From Panorpa germanica (taxonomy: Eukaryota > Arthropoda > Insecta > Mecoptera > Panorpidae): 64,000 bases of DNA. How positions within the stretch are numbered: the first letter of the stretch is position 1; each line of letters opens with the position of its first letter. The notes beneath the pieces were generated by a model, which saw nothing but the letters and a program-made list of their open reading frames with translations, searched no databases and was not told the origin of the DNA. Location of the stretch: assembly GCA_963678705.1 (NCBI GenBank), contig OY783203.1, forward strand, positions 27,820,535-27,884,534, read 5' to 3'. Below, piece by piece: positions 11,785-23,220 of this stretch. Position numbers and translations under genes: made by a program.

Positions 11785-13402
11785 TGATACAAACCATATA
11801 ATAAATCAATAAAATACTTAAAAGTTATTAAGAAAAATATCGGCCTGGAACATAAAACGCACTTATTATTTGCATAAGGTGTATCAACAGGAGCTGACTG
11901 TTTTGACACGCTATGCACACATTATTGCCTACAGATCAGTTACTAAAATCATTTACTCTTTCTCGTATTTTGTTTCGTTTCCGTATTTTACCGATGTCAA
12001 CCGATTACAGAAATCATTCTATTAACACAGTTTAAATATTCTCTTCAAAGTTGCAAGAAAAAATACCAATTCAACATAAATACAAAGTCTGGCGATTCAT
12101 GTGCAAAAAAGAGCTTCATTTATAAGCAAAAATAATTTCTATTACATAATCATATCAGATTCTGTTCTATCCAATGCAAGTTTAAAAATAAAAGGCGCTC
12201 AATACCTATTGAACATATAAAAACTACAAAGTTAACAAATACTGTAAGAAATATTTATCTACCATAACCACAAAATTTGTTTCGCAGCACAACAAAGTTC
12301 AAGACCTTATGCGACATACATATAAAGAAGAGCAGTTCATATATGTACAAGTCGTTTGTAAACATAGTCAAATTCTGTAGATTTTTTAGAGACCCCTTCA
12401 TACTTTAGACAGACCCCGCAGACAAAAGCATGTGCCTAAACTTAAAAATGTCAACCCTAAAACGCGGCCCTGTCTACTACATAAATTGATCTTTAAAAAG
12501 AAGATGATTGCTTGTTTAAATTAAAATAGATTTTATTGCTGCTTAAAAATAACAATGCAATAAATACTACAATATTAATTATTTTCTTGGGATTGGCTTT
12601 TGAAAATGATTCAGTGTTTATGTTTACAACCGGAAAACTTTATTGTATGAGTCTTAATTTCTACAGTGTTTTAAAATCTGTGTACCACAATACTTAAAAG
12701 AATAGTTGTTCTATTCATGTAGCCTAGTATGCTTATTCAAATAGAAAAAATAGATGAGGTCGAGCCCATGTCAAATAGCTTTTTAAATTAGGCTGTTGGT
12801 AAAACTATTGTCCCATGGTTAAAAGAGTTCCCATGGAGTACTTACAGTTAGAAGTAATAAATTTACATGATCTACAAGAATTATTTATCTCTATTACTAT
12901 GTCATTACTGTCTGACAAATATTTGAAAGAAAAACTTAACTACCAAAATCCACCTTTACATTTGACACCATATTTTAGGTTAGGTTTTAATTGCATTTCA
13001 CATACCTGTATAGACGTATGTTCTTATAATAAAATAATAAACATTACTAAGGCCATTTCTACATACAAATACAATAATAAAATAAAAGCAAAAATGACTT
13101 ACATTTTAAAATTGCAGATGTAGATGGTCTTCATAACACTTAAACCAAATTTCATCACTGCACGTCTGGAGAAGTTTGACTATCAGAAAGAATAAATTCA
13201 AGGTCATTTTTGTTTACATTGAAAAGCACTGCACCTTTTTTAGCCACAAGATGGTTTTAATTTGTATATATTACTAAACTGAAAAAAAGACACTTCACAC
13301 TCAACATATAGTCATCAATTCACTCGGAACTCAAATATCTCAGTTTTTAATGAGTCGTAAGTCATTTTAAGAGTTTCTAAATTGTGTGCGACATAAGTCA
13401 TA
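11785..13402. other. spacer, nothing firmly recognised
   Basis: AT-rich. A 102-codon frame at 12815-13123 has no recognisable domain. It is the longest frame in the left third of the window but has AT-driven composition and no supporting context, so it is not called. Confidence 0.4.
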
Positions 13403-13512
13403 TTACGATTCAATAATTTGATCATCACCAACTTCACTAGGTCGATTAGAATGTTGGATATCTTTGAGTGAAAAATCTCCAGAACAGAATTTTTTGAATC
13501 CTTTCCGATATG
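13403..13512 (-). pseudogene. mariner transposase helix-turn-helix fragment
   Basis: Minus-strand translation gives KKFCSGDFSLKDIQHSNRPS followed by EVGDDQIIE. This matches the linker after the paired helix-turn-helix of mariner/SETMAR transposases (WFxKFRSGDFSLxDxxRSGRPxxVDxDxL). The frame ends in a stop right after this block, and the catalytic domain is not found downstream in a readable form. With the scraps at 3749 (plus strand) and 11560 (plus strand) it shows mariner elements were once active here. These are separate insertions, not one element. Confidence 0.7.
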
Positions 13513-14350
13513 TTTTATTTTTTACAGCTAACCAAATTCCCTGTTATATTTGGTGAATTATGTTAGGTTAGGTTTCATATGTATCTGATATATTATGTTG
13601 TTTAAAAAAGGTAGATGTCCTATTTTATCATTTCTGCATATAATAACAAAGTAAATGTAATAACAGCTTACATTTGAAACATGCATTCTTTACACCAAAA
13701 TACTTTACAGATTACAAAACACTTTGACTTTTACATCGATTAAATTCGACGATTTTTGTTTATATTATAGAAACTGAGCACAACACTGTCACAAATTTAT
13801 AAAAATCTTGAAGAAACAATATTAGTTACACATTATTAATATTTTTGCAACAGTCTTTTTTTAGATATAATTAATATCTTAAATATAAATATAACTTTCC
13901 ATCAAAGTTAATATACTTAGTAAGAAGTGGGGTAAAGGGGAAGACTGATTCGTTTTTGCACAGTAGTTGCGCAATGAACTAAAATAAATTTCAGCGGGAA
14001 TTTTAAACAACAGATTATAATTTAAAATTCATATTGTAAAACATTGGCTGTATTATGCTGTAGTAATATAATGAATTATAGATATATGTAACTAAAACTA
14101 AATGCTGCAAATATTGTTTTGGAATTATCTTTTGCTTTTATAGGTATAATAAAATAAGGACAAACTGTTTTATTTTAAATTATTTATTTTTATTAATGCA
14201 AATGGTTATCTATATTTGAGCATCTTTATTTTAAGAAGTAAAATCTTTACCTCAGTAACATCTTTGTTATTAAATTGTTATTGATATTAGTAAAATAATC
14301 ACCATGTTTAACAAACATGTCATACATAACATTTATGTAGCAGATACATT
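13513..14350. other. spacer, nothing recognised
   Basis: AT-rich, with a GTTAGGTTAGG scrap at about 13562-13572. No gene recognised. Confidence 0.4.
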
Positions 14351-14858
14351 TAGGCCCTCCGCATACGAGGCGACTGCTTGCAAACCTCGGCCCCGAAACT
14401 ACCCGAACCGAATGTAATTGCAACTGTGTTGTTAGTGAGAGAACGAACGTGTATACGAGTGAGATAAAACACACGGCACGAACGTAACTAAACTGATTTG
14501 AAACAGGTTTTGAACATATATTCAGCGACTATATTTCTCGGTCGCAGGGCATTGTTGGTACATGCTTTTGATGATGATATCATCAACAAAGATGTTTACG
14601 AATACTATTGAAAAGTATTTAAATACATACATACATTCAAATATAACACAATAGAGTCCTCTATTTTGCTATTGTTAAAAATTCTATAGAGTCACGATCC
14701 ACGGCTCGATTAGCAGTTTAGATTCATTCGTGCCTTGTGTTTATCTCACTCGTATACACGTTCGTTCTCTTACTAACAACACAGTTCCATTCTCATTCGA
14801 TTGGGACAGATTCGGAGCTAAGGTTTGCAACCAGTCGCCCCATGTGCGGAGGACCTTA
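14351..14858. mobile_element. Foldback MITE family B, copy 1 (about 508 bp, arms about 150 bp)
   Basis: The left arm (CCTCCGCATACGAGGCGACTG ... GAGAGAACGAACGTGTATAC ... CACGGCACGAACG, in pieces) reappears inverted on the right (CGTGCC.TGTGTTTATCTCAC ... GTATACACGTTCGTTCTCT ... CAGTCGCCCCATGTGCGGAGG). The arms are about 150 bp and imperfect. The loop is unique and non-coding. A frame of 75 codons on the minus strand is merely the arm sequence. No target duplication could be fixed. Confidence 0.8.
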
Positions 14859-15723
14859 GATATGCTACTGTGTCTTAGGGTTTGAAACCTGGATCGGTTT
14901 GAAACCAGGATCCTGGAAACTTGTCAAAATTAACATGATGGTCTTATAATTATAAAACTTATGAAGGGAATGTCAACAGAGTATCAGGTCGTTGGTGATA
15001 AGACTCATTATCGGAAATAGCACGACGTTAAATAAATTAATTCTTTAAATATATCTTACACATATTTGAGGACTGTACCATCCTACAGTAGGTCTAGTTC
15101 TAGATTCATCTCATTAATAAAAAAGACCAATTAATGATTTTTTAAAACAAAGAAATAAAAATACAATCAGGCAGTCTTCACTCGGAGGATAGAGATCGAC
15201 ACGCAGAGCTGAAGGAAATTCACCCAAAGGGTATTTTGTAAATGTTTGGTGCCCGAGCTCCGTTCTCCGTTCTCCGTGTTCCGTTCTCCGTGTTCCGTCG
15301 TCCATCGTCCGTTCTCGATAGTTTTCGTTGTGCTCTTCAAACGTTGTGGACGATAGACGTTGACGGTTGAATGCAGTGGTTTTTAGAATTCTGTTCCAAT
15401 GATTGATGTATTTACGCAGTTATAAATTAAAATTATACATAAAAAATATATATAAAACAATATAATACGCATGCAGTCATATGTTACGAGCTTGATTTCT
15501 AGAAATCTACCCGCAAATCTTATATTTGACCAGAGACGAATTAGCACCATGTTAAAATCATTGATTAAAATGTTTCTCATTTCATTTTGTAACATAAATA
15601 GAGTTTTCTCAAAAAAAGTGAAATAGAATATAGAGGAATCCCTGTGTTGGTAGAATCTCAATATTGCGAACCTTGATAAACCGAACGTTCGGTGATTCGA
15701 ACGACACAAAAATATCTTATATC
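14859..15723. other. spacer with a CCGTTCTCCGT minisatellite at 15256-15316
   Basis: Between the two family B MITEs. Bases about 15256-15316 consist of repeated CCGTTCTCCGT/CCGTGTT/CCGTCGTCCAT pieces, a short imperfect minisatellite. The rest is AT-rich. The 154-codon minus-strand frame ending at 15383 runs through the MITE arm and has no recognised domain. Confidence 0.55.
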
Positions 15724-16224
15724 CTAAGAGCGTCCGCACATGAGGCGACTGATTGCAAACCTTAGCCCCGAACCTGCCCGAACAAAATGAAAATGGAACT
15801 GTGTTGTTAGTGAGAGAACGAACGTGTATACAAGTGAGAGAAAACACACGGCACGAACGAAACTAAACTGGTAGTCGAGCCGTGTTTCGTAACTCTATAG
15901 AATATTTAACAATAGCATAATAGTGGATTTTATTGCGTCGTATTTGTATGTATGTATGTATTTAAATACTTTTGAATAGTATTTATGCACATCTCTGTTC
16001 ATGATGTCACTATCAAAAGCATGCAACCAACCATGCCCTGCGACCGTGAAACCGACTTGCTGCAAAAGTACTCAAAATTAGTTTGGTTTCGTTCGTGCCG
16101 TGTGTTTTCTCACACTCGTATACACGTTCGTTCTCTCACTGACAACACAGTTCCATTCTCATTCGGTTCGGCCAGATTCAGGGCTAAGGTTTGCAATCAT
16201 TCTCTTCATGTGGGGACGCCCTAA
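15724..16224. mobile_element. Foldback MITE family B, copy 2 (about 500 bp)
   Basis: Same structure as 14351-14858. It has GCGTCCGCACATGAGGCGAC at the left and the inverse CTTCATGTGGGGACGCCC at the right, the inner block GAGAGAACGAACGTGTATAC and its inverse, and a CACACGGCACGAACGAAAC core on each arm. The element consensus probably begins TTAGGGCGTCCGCACATG. The two copies lie under 1 kb apart. Frames on both strands here are arm sequence. Confidence 0.8.
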
Positions 16225-17986
16225 TTTAATTTGTGAACAATGATTTTTCGTTTGAACTTTCGTTTACATAGGAGTACTGACGTCACATAACTTGCAGTAA
16301 AATTGATCTTTTGGTTTCTTGATTTTATATCAAATCCAAAAAGAGACTGCACGAATTATGTAACGTGATTGGTAACTCTAACTAATTGATAGTCCGAACA
16401 AGTATCATGTTATTTATTATGATTCTTTCATTCGAACTAACATAGATTTATAGGCATTTTTTCCCAAATGCATTCATTTCATGACCTCATGATATACTTC
16501 TGCTATACCTTCCCCCCCCCCCACGCGCTCCTACATTATTTTTCCACTCTTCTTTCATCGTTTCGTAATGAATTCCCTCGCGATGAATTACCTCCTTCTC
16601 GCTAAAAAGAAAACGTAATTGGGCCTCATTTACTATCGATTTTCAACTGTCAAAACTGTCAATATTGTATTTTTTCTTAAAAGAATATCTTGTACTTGGT
16701 TTTTGGTTATAAATTTCATTTCTACCAATCATGGTTATATGAATCTTGATATTATTTATATATACAGCTCTATTGTGACAGGCCAGTGCATTAAAATCTT
16801 CAATGGCCAATTGCCCAATACACAACAGCGCCTAGTTTAGCCATATACTCAGAATTTTGAGTACACCTCTGTTTGTAAGCGTCTTTGATGTTGTTTTAAT
16901 ATTTTGAATCATGTTTTTTTTTAAATATACAGCTTTAAGCATTCTAAAAAATCAGAAAATACTTATAAAAAACATGTGGTTACGATAAAATGTGAACATA
17001 CGTCGGTCGGGCTGGTAACACTTACAAGTATAAGGCGTATAAAATAAAGAATGCCATTTCTGGAACTAAGCCGAACCGCAAAATTCATTTTCTCTGTAAA
17101 GAGAGAAATTTACACAATTCAGTTTCACTTAATTCTAGCAATTGAAATATTATATTTTCCATTCATTTAACATTACTTTAGAATTACTAGTAGACCTAAT
17201 AGTATTACGAAGTGATACAGTAAAATATATAATTTGAATAAATCAACCCTAAACTTAAAAGTTTGTTTGCTTTCTTTTTAAGATACTCATATTTATATTA
17301 TTTATTTAACATCTGCATATATCCGATGCTGATTCCTATCACCGACGACCTCCTACTCTGTTGGCAGTTTTTAAGAAATGAAAGCCTCACATATTTAGGT
17401 TAAATAATTGCTTGATAAGTTTATGATTATGTAAGGTCATATTCAAATAAACTTGATAACAAACCGAGAAAATATAGTACTGATCCGAACCCTAAAACAT
17501 AGCAATCTCCAATACACAATTATATACATTTAAGATTTAATGAACATAACTTAAAAATATAGGTTAATATATGTCAGATTACATAACCAAACTTTTCTTT
17601 CGGAATTAAATGACATTTTGTGATATTAATAAAACTGTCAATGTAAGGTTATAAAATGTTACATATTAAATTAATATATAGGTCGGTAAATAATAAAACG
17701 TAAGGTTATGTACTCAAAAGAACAAAAGTAAATGCAATTCACAGTATCTAGAATGGTACTGAAGCTGATAATTTCCAAAAATGTCATCTATTAAATATAA
17801 TACACATTTAAATTGAACAGAAAGACCATTATAACCATATTATTTCGAAGAGAACAAATTTTACAATTACTTTAACTAAATAGAAAAGAATATTTAGAGA
17901 ATTTTAATAGAATTGGAACTTTGCATTAAATTTAAAGAACTAACTTAAGACAACAATCTTAATTCATTAAAGAATCCAATTGTAAT
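16225..17986. other. spacer, nothing recognised; poly-C run at about 16511-16521
   Basis: AT-rich DNA with a single poly-C run, which is unusual in this base composition. No gene or mobile element recognised. Confidence 0.45.
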
Positions 17987-18602
17987 GGGCTTGTGTCCTA
18001 TGTCTTAATTTCTATAAAAGTGTACTATATATTGATAAAGTGGGTTACTAGAACCTTAAATGTTCAATTAGTTTTTCATAACTCCTTATATGTTAAGAGA
18101 TATTTACTATTAAATAAGTCATTTTGTCTCTTTAATTATTAAAGGGATTCAACGTTGTGCACATGCATGTGACATCACCACCGCTGCCAACCTTATAGCT
18201 CATAAATCTCAGCTATATGTAATTATATATCAAAATATCAAATATTATTTACAGCTATTTCAAGAAACAATAAAATTTCAATATTATGTCTGCCATAGCA
18301 AGGTTAAATAAAATAAAAACTTATTATTCTTTGACTTGACTTGATTATTTGACTACCAACAGCTACAAAACATTACCACAGCACTGACCTACTCAACAAA
18401 TAACTGACGTTAAAATGGATTTCACGTCATACAAATATGGTCGACCATTTCTAGCGCTAAAACTACAATTCAACTTTTTAATTGCTATATCTCCGTTAAC
18501 ATTTAGATATTTAATAAAATAGACACATCAGTACACATTTAATAACATCAATTTCAATCAACAATTGAAAAATCGACCACTAAAATATGAGGACACAAGC
18601 CC
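17987..18602. mobile_element. Inverted-repeat element C, 616 bp, ends GGGCTTGTGTCC
   Basis: It starts GGGCTTGTGTCCTATG and ends CATATGAGG... in the form TGAGGACACAAGCCC, so the outer 12-13 bases are perfect inverted repeats. The flanks AT/AT allow a short target duplication, and none of 8 bp is present. The interior has no frame resembling a transposase. Most likely a non-autonomous DNA transposon of undetermined superfamily. Confidence 0.6.
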
Positions 18603-19367
18603 ATTTCATTTATCGACTTAACGGATGTTATTTGTCTTGATTGATTAAAATTACTAAAACACTAAAATAAGTGTAGAATTTATACAGTTTTCTAGTGTGG
18701 GACACGTTTTTAACTAAACCTAAACTATAGTTTAAAAAATTAAGCAAAATATGTAAGTCAGCTAAAAACACTAGTGTAATAACTCATGGTGATGCCATAA
18801 AACTACAAATTATAAAACAAAAACACTGTTGTAAATTTCGTTGGAACATATAGTAATAATTTCTTGTACTGATTCTGGTTATATCGTATGTATTTTTCTT
18901 TTTTTGATGCCCCAAACATTTCATAACGATATTTTTATTATTTTTTTATAACCTATAAAGTTTTTGCGATTTATTTCTTTAAATATATAGTTGTATATAC
19001 ATATATCTATATGTGTGTGTGCCAGTATATATGTATCATCTATCCGATATACTTGGTATTTTAAATTCTCTTTATACGTAATTATATAGATAGAGGCAGT
19101 CAAACTTTTTGATTCTTTAATGTATGTTTTCTTGTAAAATGTTATTAATGTTGGACTTGTAACTCTTACTGCAACAATAGCGGGTTTACAGGTTATGCAT
19201 TAGCCAAGAACAATATATCTAAAATTTAATATATATCCTCCTTTTGCACAATGTCAGAGATAAATATAATATAAATCTATATCGTAACATCGTCTATACT
19301 TATAAAAAAACGTATACATCACAGCTTGAAAGTGCACGTACGTATGTATATACGAGTATATACATAC

Positions 19368-19372
<5 letters not shown>
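18603..19372. other. spacer, nothing recognised
   Basis: AT-rich with short TG/TA-rich tracts around 18990-19040. No gene recognised. Confidence 0.4.
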
Positions 19373-19438
<66 letters not shown>

Positions 19439-19498
19439 GAAGTATATATCGTAATGTATAGCATATCATGCAGTATATGTACATGACATTTATACTGC

Positions 19499-19551
<53 letters not shown>
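19373..19551. repeat. Two (TA)n microsatellite tracts
   Basis: TA tracts at about 19373-19438 and 19504-19551 are separated by about 65 bp of semi-palindromic TA/GTAC-rich sequence. Tyr-Ile open frames on both strands are artefacts. Confidence 0.95.
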
Positions 19552-19556
<5 letters not shown>

Positions 19557-19570
19557 AAATTCATATTGAT

Positions 19571-19775
19571 GGCGCTGTGGTTGAGAGACAACTATAACTT
19601 TGGGTTCAATTTCCTAACCACCACTATATTTCACAGATTTGATTGCTATCAAGTTTATGTCCTTTCATAATCATAAACTTATTAGGCATCGGTGTAGACT
19701 GACAATATAATAGAAAAACGTCAGAGATAGAACGCAGCATCGAAAATAGGCGAAGTTACCTTAATTAAACGGAAC
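19571..19775 (+). mobile_element. tRNA-derived SINE, copy 1
   Basis: The head GGCGCTGTGGTTGAGAG contains an A-box-like TGGTTGAGAG, and GGGTTCAATTTCC at 19602-19614 is a B-box match, as in a tRNA gene. The body (TGCTATCAAGTTTATG, CATAATCATAAACTTATTAGG, ACGTCAGAGATAGAACGCAGCAT in parts) is shared with 22160-22315. Shared tRNA head plus body is the structure of a SINE transcribed by RNA polymerase III. A poly-A or simple tail is not clear. Confidence 0.65.
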
Positions 19776-20195
19776 AAAAGAAACTTTTATTTTGCCAATT
19801 TTATTATTGTAAATTAAGATAACGCTAAGAAGGTTAAATGAGCCTAATATAATAAAACAAATAAGAAACTTTATTAATAATAAAATCGAAACACGAAACA
19901 AACATTCTATTATTTTCAAAGATTATAGCCCCTGATATACCTTCAACACTCATAACACCAACGTTTATACAATGAGAGTTTTCATAGAATCAAACATTCT
20001 AAGACTTACTTAAAATAAATGTTTGACACTTTACTCATTAATCATTATTACGTATATTTTACATAAACGAATACGTTTCTATAAAAGTTTTATGTTTATT
20101 TTAGGATTTATTAACGTAAAATTGATACACAATTTATATTTTCATAAAGAAGACATTTTAGGCTTTATTAGTACATTTATTGTAACAAATATATT

Positions 20196-20495
20196 GTTAT
20201 CAGCAGTAACGTAGCGTGCCTTAGACGGGCCCCGTATCAAAATTTGTGGAGGGGCCCACGTGATAGGTAAAGATTTTTTACAAAAGGAACAAAAACGCTC
20301 GCATTGAATTAAAATAATTATACATTGATTATACGTTATTTCTTACAATTAATAGTTCTAGGAATTAAGCTAAGTACGGCCTAAGAGTTTAAGTGAGATT
20401 GCGAATAACATTGTACGAATTTTAGCTTACACACATTTGGGGCCCCGTATCATTGATACGGCAGATACGGCGGTAGCTACGCCACTGGTTATCAG
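20196..20495. mobile_element. hAT-type MITE (284 bp) with 8-bp target duplication GTTATCAG
   Basis: The element 20204-20487 starts CAGTAACGTAGCGTGCC and ends with the complement of CAGTGGCGTAGCTACCG, flanked by GTTATCAG at 20196-20203 and 20488-20495. CAGTGGCGTAGC ends are widely seen in animal hAT MITEs. Inner GGGCCCCGTATC motifs occur near both ends in the same orientation. Non-coding. Confidence 0.88.
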
Positions 20496-22080
20496 TATGT
20501 AAGAATATATAAATATTACTTAAATATGTTCTGTATTATAAAGTAATTATGCTATATAATATCTACGTTTTCTGTATAACGGATATTAAACTATAAAATC
20601 TTTTTTAAACCATCCTTCCGCCGGAATCTTCATAAAGATTTGCTGAGTTAAATAGGATTTTATAAAACATGCGTTCGAAATCTTCATATCCTTCGAACCA
20701 CAAATCATCTAAGACAAATATCTACACGGTATATTATTGCATATTGCATTGTCATGTCTTGCAATATGTGTGTCACGTTCAAAGTTGTGTTAAGTTTTGA
20801 CACTAGCGACAAACACCGTATATGATCGAATTAAATAAAGTATACAAAAAAATGCGATCAATCAATAAACAAAACGCAATAAAAATCGAAAGAGAATCAT
20901 GTTATAGTATGAGTAATACATGTTACAGAAGACATCGCAGCTCATCATTGTCAGAGAATATTATAATTATGACAAAAAGTAAAACAAATAAACACTACGG
21001 AAATTAACCTTGAATCAGAAAACCAGTGAATCCGCGTCAAGGTTACTCGGCGTTGATTAGAGAATGTCCTGTGCCTGTGCATTGGCCAAACCAGGCGGCC
21101 ATTGTTTATTGTCTTACTTTGACCCTTACTACTCAAACAAGTAGCTTTACCTTAACCTACTTATTGCCAGCTTGAACCGAGCCGTCACCGTCACCGTCAC
21201 CGCCGCCGCAAATAAACTCATTTCAAAGTAACCGCCTATTTCATATTTAATCCTCAATCTTTGAGTTTTGTCATAGTATTGTCTTTTTGACTAAAATAAT
21301 TAAGTTACCAAGAAACCATTAAAATATATGACAAACCAAACACACCGTGAAGCAATCTCCGCGATGAGCAAAACATAAAGTTAACCAGGACCGTATCAGG
21401 CAAACTTATACTGGAATATTACGCAGTAAAGAACTTGGACGGCATTCGAAATCATATTTATTAAAATCTACCAATTCTTACCTTGAAAGAGTTTGCTCAC
21501 AATATGAAATGTCAATGTTATGAGCTACAGATGGTGAAACTACTTCACTTATCAGAAATAAAATAAAGTGAAGTGACAGAAACTTTGCACATCGTGACAT
21601 TTCTCCAAATTGTAACCATAACCTAAAAGTTAAAAGTGAAGACACCAACATTACGTTATTTATTAAGTTTCACTATTGTCATTTTGATAATAATTCTGTA
21701 TAAACATGGTCCGCACCAAGGCAACTGCGAAGGACACCGTCGCAATTGCCTTGCAACCAATAAATTTTTTTGCCGAATTGTACAAGAAGGGGGAAAAGAG
21801 CGCCTAATCATCATGTCTCATCTACAATAAATTTCGCTCATAGTAGCCCTGACTCAATAACAAATAAACAACAAAATGTAAACCGCATGGTACTAGTAAT
21901 GTGACGCATGCGCATATATTAAACATAAAATATGTAACTACAAAACCATATCAGACAGCATTAGGCGCATTATTATATTACAAGAAATATGCGATTGCAT
22001 TGCTATGAATTACTTGCCGTAAAAGAGAACAACTCCAGAGACAACAGAGACTGAATAATAGTAGGTATTATTCCAGGTAT
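20496..22080. other. spacer; GC-richer segment at 21030-21215
   Basis: AT-rich except about 21030-21215, which is GC-richer and contains a short trinucleotide-like run (CCGTCACCGTCACCGTCACC then GCCGCCGC) at about 21181-21210. It could be a promoter or untranslated exon. No coding frame was recognised. Confidence 0.4.
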
Positions 22081-22087
22081 ATAGAAG

Positions 22088-22315
22088 TAGCATAATGGCT
22101 ATTATACTTTACACCAGATTGCTGCATCTTTGGTTTCAACTCCATGACCCGCGTGCTATGTATTCTGGGATTAGTTGTTATCAAAATTTAATTGACTATG
22201 TTCTCAAATCATTATAAACTTATTGAGCAGCAGTGTTCTCTACCAACCTCTAGACACAAAGTTCGTCGGTGATAGAACAGAGCATTACATAAATTAGCTT
22301 AATTGCATATAAAGA
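22088..22315 (+). mobile_element. tRNA-derived SINE, copy 2
   Basis: TAGCATAATGG at 22088-22098 fits the A box exactly. GGTTTCAACTCC at 22132-22143 is a B box with one inserted T. The body (GTTATCAAAATTTAATTGACTATG, CATTATAAACTTATTGAGCAG, GTCGGTGATAGAACAGAGCAT in parts) aligns with 19650-19760. The head differs from copy 1, so either the heads have diverged or two subfamilies share a body. Confidence 0.62.
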
Positions 22316-23220
22316 TTATTTTTTTGTAAAAACTGCGCCTAAATCATATGCAAATATAATAACACGTGAAATTGAATATATATAAATCATCATCATTTTA
22401 TACCATTACAATTTGTGGAATTGCAGTATATACTCGTAAAAGTAATGTAGGTGTACTTGATTATTTTACGAAAAATAATACAGTTTTTACTGTGGTTTTA
22501 AAAGTACAAAGCCGGTATGATTAAGAATGGTATTACCCAGTATGTCATGCGTCTGTGCTGCTGTAATGTAAGATCTGAAAAAAAATATTAAACCAAAATT
22601 TTCTATTCTGGGCACGAGGCCTCCAGAAACGCAGGCCCGTAGCATTTGCTACTTCTGCTATTAAACATTCAATTAAAATAAATTACCAAAATCCAAGTTT
22701 CTGTTAGTGACATCTATGAATGACAGTGAAAAGTAGCTTAAAATTAGTATGGTTTATGATTTGTTCAATAGATGACTCCCAGATTCAATTACGCCAACAG
22801 TGTATGCAACATAACTAACACAGACTAACACGTCAGTATCAGCAACAGAATTGAATAATTTTTCTTGTTTTAGATAAAAAACCTACACGCTGAATTACCC
22901 TGTTCAAATAAAATTGAAATACTTGTGTTTTTTGGACTTTCATCAAACAATAATAAAGGAAACCCAAGGTTCGCACAGCGATGTCTATTTGTTTGTTGAA
23001 AATATTTACCGAATCTTTCAAGGAACATCGTATTAGTAAGAAATATTTGCAAATGTTAGCTAATGTAAACATTATTTATTTGTGCGTCATTAGCATATTC
23101 ATAGAAAATAATGATTTATTAACTTTAAACGCAAATTTTAATTAGCTAATCTATGCACTCTAATACTTAATTTTTGCAAATTGGAAATAATACGTAGATT
23201 TAAGTCAACATTATAAATAA
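22316..23220. other. spacer, nothing recognised
   Basis: AT-rich. A lone CAGGCCCGTAGC motif near 22635 resembles a hAT end, but no partner end or target duplication was found. Confidence 0.4.

Noticed and set aside
12360..12490. hAT end suggested by the complement of CAGGGCCGCGTTTTAG near 12465
   Set aside because: Only one end seen; no partner or target duplication within reach.
12815..13123. 102-codon plus-strand frame as a gene
   Set aside because: No recognisable domain, AT-driven composition, no splice partners or conserved context.
15383..15847. 154-codon minus-strand frame as a gene
   Set aside because: It begins inside the arm of a foldback MITE and continues into AT-rich spacer; no domain recognised.
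22600..22660. A fourth hAT MITE starting at CAGGCCCGTAGC
   Set aside because: No inverted partner end and no 8-bp duplication found.
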